From positions 13,992,501 through 14,056,500 of the forward strand of contig NC_021658.1 of NCBI RefSeq assembly GCF_000418325.1: DNA of 64,000 nucleotides, read 5' to 3'. The translations under genes were made by a program, and so were the position numbers. Below, piece by piece: positions 17,125 to 27,600 of the stretch. The number at the start of each line of letters is the position of its first letter. The stretch's first letter is position 1. The stretch is from Sorangium cellulosum So0157-2 (GTDB taxonomy: Bacteria; Myxococcota_A; Polyangia; Polyangiales; Polyangiaceae). Under the pieces are notes generated by a model. That model did no database searches. It was not told where the DNA came from and worked only from the letters and a program-made list of their open reading frames with translations.

Positions 17125-17551
17125 TCACCGTCTCCCGAAGGCATTCGGCCGCCCGGCGTCGAGGGGCGGCGCCCTCGCGCGTGACGGTCGCGACCGGACG
17201 AGCGTAGCAAGCGACATGCCCCGAACAAGCCCAGCGAGACGCGGCGCATTTCGGCGGCCCGCGCGCGCGCCGTGAAGCCGCGTTCACGTCGGGATGTGGC
17301 CCGAGCGCGCGACGGGGCGCGGCGGATGCGCCGCGCCGGACGCGGCGGGGGGCTCGCGCGGCCGGCGCTCGGCGGCCGGCTCGCGGCGGCCGGACAGGAT
17401 GGCGCGGCGCGGCGCGGACCGCTTGGGGCATGCAGGGGAACCCGTGCTACCGTTCCGCCGAGTTCCGGGCGGCCACCTCCGAATGAGGGATCCCGGCAGG
17501 CTCGCGCCTGTGGGCCAGCCGTTCGCGAGGACACGGGGACCGGTCGAGCCG
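17125..17551. other. Divergent intergenic region, 427 bp
   Basis: The stretch lies between a leftward lipoprotein gene and the rightward zinc-ribbon gene. Open frames run through it, including an in-frame extension of the zinc-ribbon gene back to 17294, but these are Arg/Ala/Gly-rich and show no domain. I see no RNA gene or strong hairpin; it should contain both promoters. Confidence 0.4.
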
Positions 17552-19690
17552 ATGGATGTCACCTGCGAGCGTTGCAGCACCGAGTACGAGTTCGACGACG
17601 CCCTCGTGTCGGAGCGCGGTACGACGGTCAAGTGCACGAACTGCGGCTACCAGTTCAAGGTGCGCCGCACCGACGGCGCCCTCCCCGAGAAGTGGCTGGT
17701 GCGCACCCTCGGCGGCCGGGAGCTCGAGTTCAGGATGCTCCGGGAGCTCCAGGCGGCGATCTCTCAGGGCCACGTCACCCGCGACGACGTGATCTCGCGC
17801 GGGAACGCGCGGCCCCGGCGGCTCGGATCGATCGCGGAGCTGGAGCCGTTCTTCAAGGGCCCGGGGAGCATGGTCATGGCCGGGACCGCGCTGGGCATCG
17901 GCGGGCCGTCGCCGATGCCCAGCCGCTCGAGGTCGCTGACGCCGCCAGGGCTCGGCGGCCCGGCGCCCGTGCAGACCGAGGGCTCGGTCGCGATCCCGCT
18001 CCCGCGCGCAGAGCCCAGCGCGGAGGCGGGTCCCGAGTCGATCCACGACGACGAGACGGTGGTGCGCGACGTGCGGGAGGTCCAGTCCGCCAAGGAGCGC
18101 CCCTCGCCGCGCCGCGCGACGCTGCCCGCCGCCTTCGAGCCCGAGGCCAGCGCGCCGGCGCGGGCGATGCTCAAGCCGAGCGCGCTGCCCGGGGTCGTGG
18201 TGCCGCCGGAAGAGGCGCCGCCGCTGCCGGACGCGCACCCCGCGCGCCGGCACGAGCCGCGGACGCTCCGCGGCGCCGGGGTCGCCGAGGCGCGCCCGGG
18301 CAGCGTCAAGCCGGGGGTCGAAGCCGGCGGTGAAGCGCAGGGGCGGGCCTCCGGGCTCGGCCCGCTGCGGATCCCGAACAGCGCCCCGCCGCCGCGCGCC
18401 GACCGCGCGGCCGCTCCTGCTTCGGCCGACGGCCAGGGAGACGAGGGCCCCGTGGCGAGGCGCGGGTCGCCGCGCGCGGCGGCCGAGGATCGCGCGGGGC
18501 GGAGGGCGGGGGCGATGCCGCTGGTGTCGTCCGCCGACCCCGACGGCGGCCCCTCCTACGCCGACGACGGCGACGGCGACACGCGGATCACCTCGCTGCC
18601 GATGAAGAGGACCGGGATCGCGCGGTGGATCGTCGGGCTCGTCGTCGTCGGTCTCGCGGTGGTGAGCGTCGCGACGCTCGGGCCGAGGTACTTCAAGCCG
18701 GCCGTCCAGGCCCGTCCGGCGACGAGCGACGATCGCGTCGCGACCCTGCTCGCCGACGGCGAGCGGAGCCTGACCGAGGGAGATCTCGAGACCGCGAGGG
18801 ACAAGCTCGTCAAGGCGAGCGCGCTCGCCGAGGACGATCCGCGCGTCGCCACGGCGCTGGCCCGGGTCGAGACGGTGAACGCGGACATGCGGTGGCTGCG
18901 GCTGCAGCTGCTCGCCGAGGGCGATCCGGATCTGGACACGATGCGGCACGAGCTCAAGAGCGCGATCGAACGCGCCCGCAAGGCGGTCGAGCACGCGCGG
19001 CGCGTCGCGCCGGCGGACGCCGAGGTGAGCCGCGCCGCGATCGATCTGCTCCGCGTGCAGGGGGACCTCGCCGCGGCGCGGCAGCTCGTCGCCGCGATCT
19101 CGGCCGGGAGCGCGCAGCCCGAGAACTCCCTCACGCTGGCCGCGCTCGATCTCGCGGAGGCTCAGCCGAGCTGGGCCACGGTCGTCAAGCGGCTCCGGGC
19201 GGCGGCGAGCGTCGAGCAGATCCCCGGGCGGGCGCGGGCGCTCCTCGTCTACGCGCTCGCGCGGTCCGGCGATCTCGCGGCCGCGCGCGTCGAGAACGAC
19301 CGCCTGCTCGCCATGAGCCCGCCGCACCTGCTCGCGCGGCCGCTCCGGGCCTTCATCGACCGCGTCGAGAAGGCGCCGGACGAGCATGACAAGCCGAGCG
19401 GCGGCGCCGAGCCGGCCTCGAGCGCGCGCCCGGAGAGCTCTGCGGCGGGCGCACCCGGCCCGAGCTCTTCGGCGGCGGGCGCACCCGGCCCGAGCTCGCC
19501 GGCCGCGCCGGGGCGCGTTCGCCGGGCGCCGGAGCCGGACGACGGCCGCGTGCCGGACGACTACGTCGCCCCGGGGGGGACGATCGATACGAGCGACCTC
19601 CCCGGCGTGCACCCGCCGCCGACCGCCTCGCCGGGCGCGACGGCGCCTGTGATCGACACCTCCGATCTACCCGGGATCAAGCATGAGTAA
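17552..19690 (+). CDS. Zinc-ribbon membrane protein with TPR-like periplasmic region
   Basis: I chose ATG 17552 because the conserved zinc ribbon begins right there: CERCSTEYEFDDALVS then VKCTNCGYQFKVRR (MJ0042/PF13717 type). Next comes a GYF-like segment (WLVRTLGGRELEFRMLRELQ). A long Pro/Ala-rich, probably unstructured cytoplasmic region follows, then one membrane helix (WIVGLVVVGLAVVSVATLG) and a helical, TPR-like part. The C-terminus holds a 10-residue repeat (SSAAGAPGPS, twice) and twice the motif IDTSDLPGxxxP. The design is common in myxobacteria; the function is unknown. Its last 8 bp overlap sppA. Confidence 0.7.
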   Translation: MDVTCERCSTEYEFDDALVSERGTTVKCTNCGYQFKVRRTDGALPEKWLVRTLGGRELEFRMLRELQAAISQGHVTRDDVISRGNARPRRLGSIAELEPFFKGPGSMVMAGTALGIGGPSPMPSRSRSLTPPGLGGPAPVQTEGSVAIPLPRAEPSAEAGPESIHDDETVVRDVREVQSAKERPSPRRATLPAAFEPEASAPARAMLKPSALPGVVVPPEEAPPLPDAHPARRHEPRTLRGAGVAEARPGSVKPGVEAGGEAQGRASGLGPLRIPNSAPPPRADRAAAPASADGQGDEGPVARRGSPRAAAEDRAGRRAGAMPLVSSADPDGGPSYADDGDGDTRITSLPMKRTGIARWIVGLVVVGLAVVSVATLGPRYFKPAVQARPATSDDRVATLLADGERSLTEGDLETARDKLVKASALAEDDPRVATALARVETVNADMRWLRLQLLAEGDPDLDTMRHELKSAIERARKAVEHARRVAPADAEVSRAAIDLLRVQGDLAAARQLVAAISAGSAQPENSLTLAALDLAEAQPSWATVVKRLRAAASVEQIPGRARALLVYALARSGDLAAARVENDRLLAMSPPHLLARPLRAFIDRVEKAPDEHDKPSGGAEPASSARPESSAAGAPGPSSSAAGAPGPSSPAAPGRVRRAPEPDDGRVPDDYVAPGGTIDTSDLPGVHPPPTASPGATAPVIDTSDLPGIKHE

Positions 19691-21542
19691 GCGCCGAGCT
19701 CGACGGGTGTGGTGGCTCGGTGCGGGCGCGCTCGCGGCGGCGGCGTCGATGGCGGCGTGCACCGGAAGGGAGCGGGCGGCGCCGCTGCCGGCCCCGGCGG
19801 CCGGGCGCCTCGACGAGCCGGCGGTCATCGAGATCGATCTCTCGCGCGGGCTCCCCGAGAGCGCGTCGGCGTCGCTCTTCGGCCCGCCGAGCGGCAGGAC
19901 CCATGCGCAGCTCGTGCGGTCGTTGCGGGAGCTCGCCGAGGCCGAGAGCGCGAAGGGCTTCCTCGTACGGCTCGGGAGCGCGCGCCTCGCGTTCGCGCGC
20001 GCCCACGAGATCGGCCGGATCCTCGGCGACGTCCGCAAGGCGGGGCGGCCGATCGTGTGCCACGCGGACGAGTACAACAACGCGACGATGCTGCTGGCGG
20101 CCGCCGCCTGCAGCAAGCTCTGGCTGAGCCCGGCCGGGCAGGTCGACACGGTGGGGATCGCGGCGCAGCTCATGTTCGCGAAGGGGCTGCTCGACAGGCT
20201 CAACGTGGACGTCGACTTCCTCCAGGTGGGGAAGTTCAAGGGCGCGAGCGAGCCGTTCACGCGCGAGGGGGCGAGCCCCGAGGCGCGTCAGTCGCTCCAG
20301 TCGGCGCTGGGCGGGCTCCGCGAGGCGTGGCTCTCGGGCATCGTGGAGGGGCGCGGCAAGCAGGAGCTCCGCGAGGCCGTCGAGGACGGCCCGTTCGCCC
20401 CGGAGGAGGCGAAGGCGCGGGGGCTCGTGGACGAGCTCGGCGACGTCGAGGCCGCGATCGAGGACGCGAAGAAGCTCGCCGGCACCGAGCTCTCCGTGCC
20501 GCGGTTCGGCGGCGCCCCGCGCGACCCGAGCCTCTCGCGGAGCCTCGTGGACGTGTTCCGTTCGATCTCGGGGGCGAGCACGCTGGGCACGCCGCACGTG
20601 GCGGTGGTGCCGGCGATCGGCGGCATCACCATGACCGCCAGCGGGATGCCGCTCGGCTCGTCGGACGGGATCGGCGAGCGTGAGCTCGGGCGGATCATCA
20701 CGCGCCTGACGAAGGACACGAGCGCGAAGGCGGTCGTGCTCCGGATCGATTCGCCCGGCGGGTCCGCGCTGGCGTCGGATCTGCTCTGGCAGAAGCTGAT
20801 GCGGCTGCGGGAGGAGAAGCCGCTGGTCGTCTCGATCGGCGGCATGGCGGCGAGCGGCGGCTATTACCTGGCCTGCGCCGGCACCAAGATCCTCGCCGAG
20901 CCGACGAGCATCATCGGCTCGATCGGCGTCGTGGGCGGCAAGTTCGCCGTGGGGAAGGCGCTCGCGGACATCGGGATCAACGCGGAGACCGTCGCGGCCA
21001 ACCCGGATCCGACGCGGGCGGCGCGCGCCGCGTACATGTCGGCGCTCACGCCCTGGGACGAGCCCACCCGCGCCCGCGTGCTCGCCAGCATGGAGGCGGT
21101 CTACGATCTGTTCCTGAAGCGCATCACGGCGGGGCGGAACCTCCCGCTGGAGACGATCGCGCCGTCGGCGGAGGGGCGGATCTTCGGCGGGGTCGAGGCC
21201 CACGAGCGCTCGCTCGTCGATGAGCTCGGCGGCCTGGAGCGGGCGATCGCGCTCGCGCGCGAGCTGGCGGAGCTGCCCGAGGACGCGCCGGTCGAGATCG
21301 AGCAGGACGATGGAGGCCTGCTCGAGCTCCTGGCCGCCGGCGACGAGACCGGCGAGGACGCCGCGCGGGCCCCGGACCGCGCCGCGCTGAAGGAGCGCGC
21401 GCGGGAGGCGATGGCGGGCGCCCTGCTGCCCGAGTGGCTCGGCGTCGCGCCGGAGATCGGGACCTTCGCCGCCTCCATGGCGCCGCTCCTGGCCGGAGAG
21501 AGGGCGCTCACGGTGCTACCGTTCGCGGTGACGCTCAGATAA
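19683..21542 (+). CDS. sppA: Signal peptide peptidase SppA, 67K type, lipoprotein
   Basis: A 619-residue serine protease of family S49 with two tandem domains. The N-terminus (AAAASMAAC) is a lipobox, so it is probably anchored to a membrane by lipid, unlike E. coli SppA with its membrane helix. The catalytic Lys lies in VGKFKGASEPFTREG (about residue 186) and the Ser in GGMAASGGYYLACAG (about residue 391), preceded by LRIDSPGGSALASD. Both dyad residues are present. SppA degrades leftover signal peptides in the envelope. The gene overlaps the upstream zinc-ribbon gene, suggesting co-translation. Confidence 0.9.
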   Translation: MSKRRARRVWWLGAGALAAAASMAACTGRERAAPLPAPAAGRLDEPAVIEIDLSRGLPESASASLFGPPSGRTHAQLVRSLRELAEAESAKGFLVRLGSARLAFARAHEIGRILGDVRKAGRPIVCHADEYNNATMLLAAAACSKLWLSPAGQVDTVGIAAQLMFAKGLLDRLNVDVDFLQVGKFKGASEPFTREGASPEARQSLQSALGGLREAWLSGIVEGRGKQELREAVEDGPFAPEEAKARGLVDELGDVEAAIEDAKKLAGTELSVPRFGGAPRDPSLSRSLVDVFRSISGASTLGTPHVAVVPAIGGITMTASGMPLGSSDGIGERELGRIITRLTKDTSAKAVVLRIDSPGGSALASDLLWQKLMRLREEKPLVVSIGGMAASGGYYLACAGTKILAEPTSIIGSIGVVGGKFAVGKALADIGINAETVAANPDPTRAARAAYMSALTPWDEPTRARVLASMEAVYDLFLKRITAGRNLPLETIAPSAEGRIFGGVEAHERSLVDELGGLERAIALARELAELPEDAPVEIEQDDGGLLELLAAGDETGEDAARAPDRAALKERAREAMAGALLPEWLGVAPEIGTFAASMAPLLAGERALTVLPFAVTLR

Positions 21543-21631
21543 GGCGCGAGATCGCACCGGAAGATTGGCCTTGTACCACGGTCGTTCTGGTAGGCTGATC
21601 GGGTTCAGCATACCCGAAGCGGGTCGCCGAA

Positions 21632-24600
21632 ATGAGCTCTTCACCTCCGGAACGGGCAGCATCAGCGTCGGGCGCGCGGAGGTCGCTGCATTCGCCGGAG
21701 CTGATGGAACCAGCGGGGCCCGCCTCCGCGGGGCAGCTGCTCATCGGAGGGAGCCGAGCCGTCGCGCCGGTGTCGCGCCACCGCGGCCCGCGCGCCGAGG
21801 AAGCCTACTGGCGCGCGCGCGTGGACGAGCGCCGCGCCGCCGGCGACGCGCAAGGAGAGCGCGAGGCGGCCCTCGCCCTCGCGAGGATCCTCGCCGCGCG
21901 CGGCGTCGAGCTCGATCGGGCGGCGGCGCTGGCCCGGAGGGCGCTCTCGCTGGGCGACGACGCCGCGATGAGGAGCGAGCTGGCCGGCTGGCTGGCCGGG
22001 CTGGGCGAGCCGGCCCTGGCCGCAGCGGCGCTGCGCGGCCTCCGCGACGACGCGCAGCCGCCCGGCGCGACGGCGCGGATGCTGGTCAAGATCGCCGTGC
22101 TCCTGGCGCGCGCCAGCGACGTCGCGGGCGCGGTCGACGCGCTCGAAGAGGCGAGCGAGCTGGCCCCGGACGACGCGATGGCGAGCGAGCTGCTCGGCAC
22201 GATCGCCGCCTGGGCGTCGGAGGAGGTGTTCCCCGCCGCCGCGGCGAAGGCGTACCTGGAGGCGGCCAAGCGGCGCGAAGCCGCGCGCGAGCGGGAGGCG
22301 GCGTTCGAGGACCGCCTGCGCGCCTTCGAGATCGCCCCCCACGACGACATGGCCGCCAAGGCCATGGCCGCCGCGCTGTTCGTGCGCAGCCGGCACGGCG
22401 CCGCCGACGAGGTGCTCCGGGCGCACGCCGAAGCGCTCGCGGCGCGGGCGTCCAGCGGCGAGGGCGAGTCGGCTGGCCCGCCCGCGCTGCAGCGCGCGAC
22501 GGAGGTCCACGGCCACCGGCTCCAGGGCGCGACGAGCGAGGGCGACTGGGCACGCGCGGTCGGCTGCGTGCTCGACGCGGGCCTCGACGGGGAGGTCGAC
22601 GGCGACGCCGCCCGCGCGATCGACGAGGTGCTCGAGCAGGCAGGGCTCTACGAGCTCGTGGCCGCGCGGCTCGAGATCAGGGCCGAGCAGCGCGCCGGGG
22701 CGCCGAGGGCCGAGGCGTACGCGGCGCTCGCGCGGCTCTACGCCGGCCCGCTCGCGAGCCCCGATCGCGCCGTCGAGGCCTGGATCGAGGCCGCGGCGAG
22801 CGACTCCAGCAACGCGGCGGCGCGCTCGGCGCTGCGCGAGCACGCGGCGACCTTGCACGACATGGCGCCCCTCGTCGAGGCGCTCATCCGCATCGGCGAG
22901 GGCTCGGACGCGCGGGCGAGGGACGACGCGGCGGCGCGCATCGACGCGCTCGCGGAGCTCGCGCGCCTCGCGGAGGAGAAGATCGGCGACCCCGGCCTCG
23001 CGCGGTGGGCGTTCGAGGCGCTGAAGCGCGTCGGCGGCGACCCCGAGCGCTCCGCGGCGGGGCTCGAGCGGATCGCCGAGCGGCTCAAGGCGCAGGACGA
23101 GGCGCTCGCCGCGGCGCAGCGCGCGCTCCGCGGCGCGGACACGGCCGAGGGGCGGATCGACGCGCTCCGCCGGCTCGTCGTGATCTACCGCGGCCGCCCG
23201 GACGAGCGCGCCGCCTACGAGGAGGCGCTCGTCGGGCTCGCGCGGGCGCTGCCGACCGACCGCGGCTGCCTCCTGGCGCTCGATCGGGTGAGCCGGCGGA
23301 CCGGGGGCGGCGCCGCGCTCGACGCCCTGCTGCGCGCGCGGCTGGCCGACGCGGCGCGGCCGCCGTCCCCGGAGGGCGACGGCGCGCGCTCCGTGAGGTC
23401 GGAGGCGATCCGCGCGTCCGCGCTGACGCGGGTCGAGCTGGTGCGCGCCCGGCTCCTCCTGTCGGCGATCGCCCGGCGGCAGGGCCAGGACGCCCGCGCG
23501 CTCGACGAGGTGTCGCCGCTGCTCGGCGAGGCGCCGGGGCACCGCGGCGCCGCCAGCGCTGCGCTCGTGCTGGCCACGCGGGCCGGGCGCCTGCGGGAGC
23601 GCGCCGACGCGATCGTGCAGCTCGCCGCGCCGGTCTGGCCGGCGCTGCGCGCGGTGCTCCTCGCGGTCGCCGCGGCGCTCTACGAGCGGGTGCGCGCCGC
23701 GCCGCTCGCGCGCGAGGTCGCGGTGCTCGCCTGCGAGGCCGATCCGTCGAGCACGCGCGCCGTGGCCACGCTCGCGTCGATCCTCACGGCGGAGCTCTCC
23801 GCCGCCGCCGAGGCGGGCGAGGCGCCCCCGTTCGAGGTCGACCGCGCGGTCGTCGCCGCCATCGAGCGCTCCATCACCACGGTGTTCCCGCGCGGCGCGC
23901 TCTGCGACGGCCTCGCGAGGGCGCTGGAGGCGCTGGGAGAGCTGCCGCTCGCGCTCGCGTGGACCCAGCGGTGGCTCGCGCTCCGGCCCGGGTCCCCCCA
24001 CGCGACCACGGAGCTCATCCGCCGCGCCGCGGTCGCCGGCGACGCGGCCCGGCTCTCGGACGCGCTCGCGTGGATCCTGGCGCAGCCGAAGCCGCTCGGC
24101 GAGATGGCGGCCCCGCTGGCGAGCGCGCTGCACGCGCTCTACGACCTCGATCCCGAGCGCGGCACGGCGCTCGCGCGCCGATCGCTCGACGTCTTCGGCC
24201 CGCAGAACCCGCTCCTGCGCGAGCGGCTCCTGGAGCTCGCGCGCCGCGCCGGCGATCCGCACCTCGCCGTGACCGTGCTCGAGCGGTGGCTGGCCGTGGA
24301 GATGACGGCGTCGCACGCCACGGAGCTCATGTTCATGCTCGCCGACTGTCGTCTCGACGGCGGCGACCCCGACGGGGCGGTGCAGGAGCTCGCGCGCGCC
24401 GCCGCGGCGGAGGCCGATCCCCAGGAGGTCCTCGCGCGGGTCCAGCGCATCGAGGCGTCGGCGCTCGGCAAGGGGCTGAGCTCCGACGGCGCCATCGCGC
24501 TGGCCGACGCGAAGGCCCGGGCGTTCACCGCGCAGGGCGGCGACGCCGCGGAGGAGGCGGCGGCCGCGTGGCGCGAGCTCGGGAGCCTGCTCTGGGACCT

Positions 24601-27600
24601 GGCGGAGGATCATCGCGGCGCCGAGGCCGCCTTCTTCCGGGCGAGCGAGGTCGCGCCGAGCGGCGGGACCGAGCGCTACGCGCGCGACATGTGCGAGTTC
24701 GCGGGCGTCGAGGCCGCGATCGACGCGATCGTCGCCCGGGCCGCCGAGGCGCGGGGCGACGGGGGAGCGCAGCCCGCCGCGGAGGAGAGCGCGTGGTCGG
24801 GCGACGTCGGACCCGAGCGGCGCCGGCGCGCCAGCCTGCTGATCGAGGCCGCCAACCTCGCGCACGAGCACGGCCTGCCCGAGCGGGCGCTCGCCGCGGC
24901 GGCGAGCGCGATCGAGCTGGATCCGCTCCGCGCCGACGCCGTCGCGCTCGTCGAGAAGTCGGCGGACGCCGACGGCGGCGTCGCCGTCCTCGACAAGACC
25001 TACCGGCTGCTCGCCGACGCGGCCCTGGGGTGCTACGGCCGCCGCGCCGCTCATTACCGCGCCGCGCGGCAGCTGGAGCGGCGCGGCGCCTTCGAGCTCG
25101 CGCTCTCGCACGCCGTGGCCAGCTTCGAGGCGGTGCCCACCGAGGGCACCTCGTACGTGCTGCTCGCGCGGCTCGCCGAGCACGCCGGCGAGCCCTCGGA
25201 GGCCGTGCGCGCGCTCGAGCGGGTGGCGGCGACCGCCGATCCGGCGTCGCGCAACGCGTGGCTGAAGCGCGCCGCGGCCCTCACCGGCCGCACGGAGGAG
25301 GGCCTCCGGCTGCGCCTCGACATCCTGCTCCGCGCGATGGTCGTGCGCCCCGATCCGGCGATCGTCGAGGACGTGGGCGCGGCGATCCGCGACCTCGTCG
25401 CGTTCACCGAGCAGCCCGAGGTCGAGGCCATCCGCTTCGACCGCGCGGTCAAGGCCAGCATCGCGAAGCTCGAGGGGCCCGACGGGGCTCGCGCGGGGCT
25501 CGCGATGGCGCGCATCGCCGTCGAGGTCCTCGACGCGCCCGCGCTCGCGCTCGCCGCGATCGAGCGCGCGATGCTCGCCGACGGCGACGTCGACGAGTTC
25601 CAGACGCTGCTCGACATCGTCGGCCAGCTCGCCCGGCAGACGGAGCCGGCGTCGCACCTCATCGCGGCCGTGTACGCCGCCGCGATGAGGCCGCACTCGA
25701 GCGTCGGCCCCGGCCTGCTCCGGTGGGCGAGCAAGCTCGCGGGCGCGCTGAACGTGCCGCCGGTCGCGGCGGCGCTGCTCGTGGAGGCGGCCCGCCGCGC
25801 GCCCGAGGACGACGTGCTCGCCTACGAGGCGGAGGCGGCGGTCGAGGCCAGCGGCGACGAGGGGCTGAAGCGCTCGCTGGACGACGCCCTGCCGGTCGCG
25901 CGGCGCCTCGAGGCGCTGCTGCACCTCGCCGACAAGCACGAGCGCGAGGGCCAGCGCGCCGAGGCCATCGTCGCCCTCGAGCGGGCGCTCGCCGGCGGCC
26001 AGCTCCAGGGCGAGGCGCGCGCCGGGATCGTCGCCCAGCTGCGGCGGCTGTACGCGGCCGAGGAGCGCGGCGGCGAGCTCTTGGCGCTCCTCCAGGCCGA
26101 GCTCTCGCGCGTGGACGTGACGGGCGCCGCCCGCCTCGAGATGACGCGCGAGCTCGCCGGCATCCTCGCCGCGGGCGGCGATCTCCACGGCGCGCTGGAG
26201 CTCCTCCTCGAGGCCGCGCAGAAGACCCCGTTCGACAAGGCGCACCTCGACGAGCTCATCCGGCTCGCCCGGCGCGGCGACGATCGCCGGCAGCTCTTCG
26301 ACGTGCTCACGCGCCTCCAGGGCGCCGCCTCCACCGACGAGGAGCGGCTGCTCGTGCTGCGCGAGCTCGCGCCGCTCGCCCAGGAGCTCGGCGATCGCGG
26401 CACCGCGGTGGCGCTCTACGAGGCGATCGCCCGGCTGGACCTCACCGACCTGCACGCCCTCGAGGTCGTCGAGCAGGACGCGAGCGATCGCGGCGATCAC
26501 GCCGCCGTCGCCGCCCTCCTCGCGCGCCGCATCGAGGCGGCCCCGCTGCCGGACACGCGGCGAGCGCTGCGGCTCCGGCGCGCGGCCCTGCTCGAGCAGC
26601 GCCTCGGCCTCCTCGACGAGGCGTGCGCCGAGCTCGAGGCCCTGCTCGCGGCGTCGCCGGACGACGTGAGCGCGCTCCGGTTCCTCGCGGACATCTACGA
26701 GCGGCTCGGGACGCCGCTCCGCGCCGCCCCGCTCTGGTGCAGGCTGGGCGATCTCGCGACGACCACCGACGAGCGGGCCGAGTACAACCTCCGCGCGTGC
26801 AGCAGCTACCTCGGCGGCGGGGACGTCGAGTCCGCGAAGGACACCCTCGAGAGCGTCGCGCGCATCGCGCCGCGCGAGGCCGTGATCGAGCTCCGCGTCG
26901 AGATCGCCCGCCGGGAGGGCGACGGCCACGCGCTCGCCGCGGCGCTCGATCAGCTCGCCAGCGCGTCGCGCGACGCCCCCGAGCGGCGCGCGCAGCTGCT
27001 CGTCGAGGCGGCGCGCGCCACCTCGATGCTCGGCGACGACGCCACGGCCCTCGAGCGCGCTCGCCGCGCCGTGAAGCTCGCCCCGGAGTCGCCCGACGCC
27101 GTCCTCGAGGCGCGCCGCATCGAGTATCGCCTGCGCGGGACCGGGACGCCGCGCGACGCGCAGGCCGCGGTCGAGGAGCTCGGCCGCATCGCGCCGCGCC
27201 TGCGTCCCGCGCACGTCGATCTGCACGCGTTCCTCCTGGCCGAGACGCTTGACGTCATCCAGGGCCACGGCGCGGGCATGCGCGAGCTGACCCGGCGCCA
27301 CGCCGAGGTCGGCCCGAGCACGCTCGTCGCGCTCGGCATGGCGGAGCGCCTCGCGCTGAAGCGGAACTTCTCCGCCGCCCTCCCGCTGTTCGAGCGCGCG
27401 CTCGGCGGCGATCTCCAGGGCATGCGCGCGCGCGGCCGCGTCGCGCTCGCCGCCGCCGAGACCGCGCAGAACGCCGGCGAGCTCGAGACGGCGGCGCGCC
27501 TGCTCGAGGAGGCCGCGGCGGAGCCGGAGACGCGCGCGCTGGCGCTGCGGCGCCAGCTGGAGCTCACGGCTTCCCGGGGCGAGCCCGAGGCCGCCCGCAA

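Noticed and set aside
21565..27252. Second plus-strand frame of 1,895 codons inside the TPR gene
   Set aside because: It lies wholly in the +1 frame of the TPR gene and consists of Arg/Gly/Ala runs; a composition effect.
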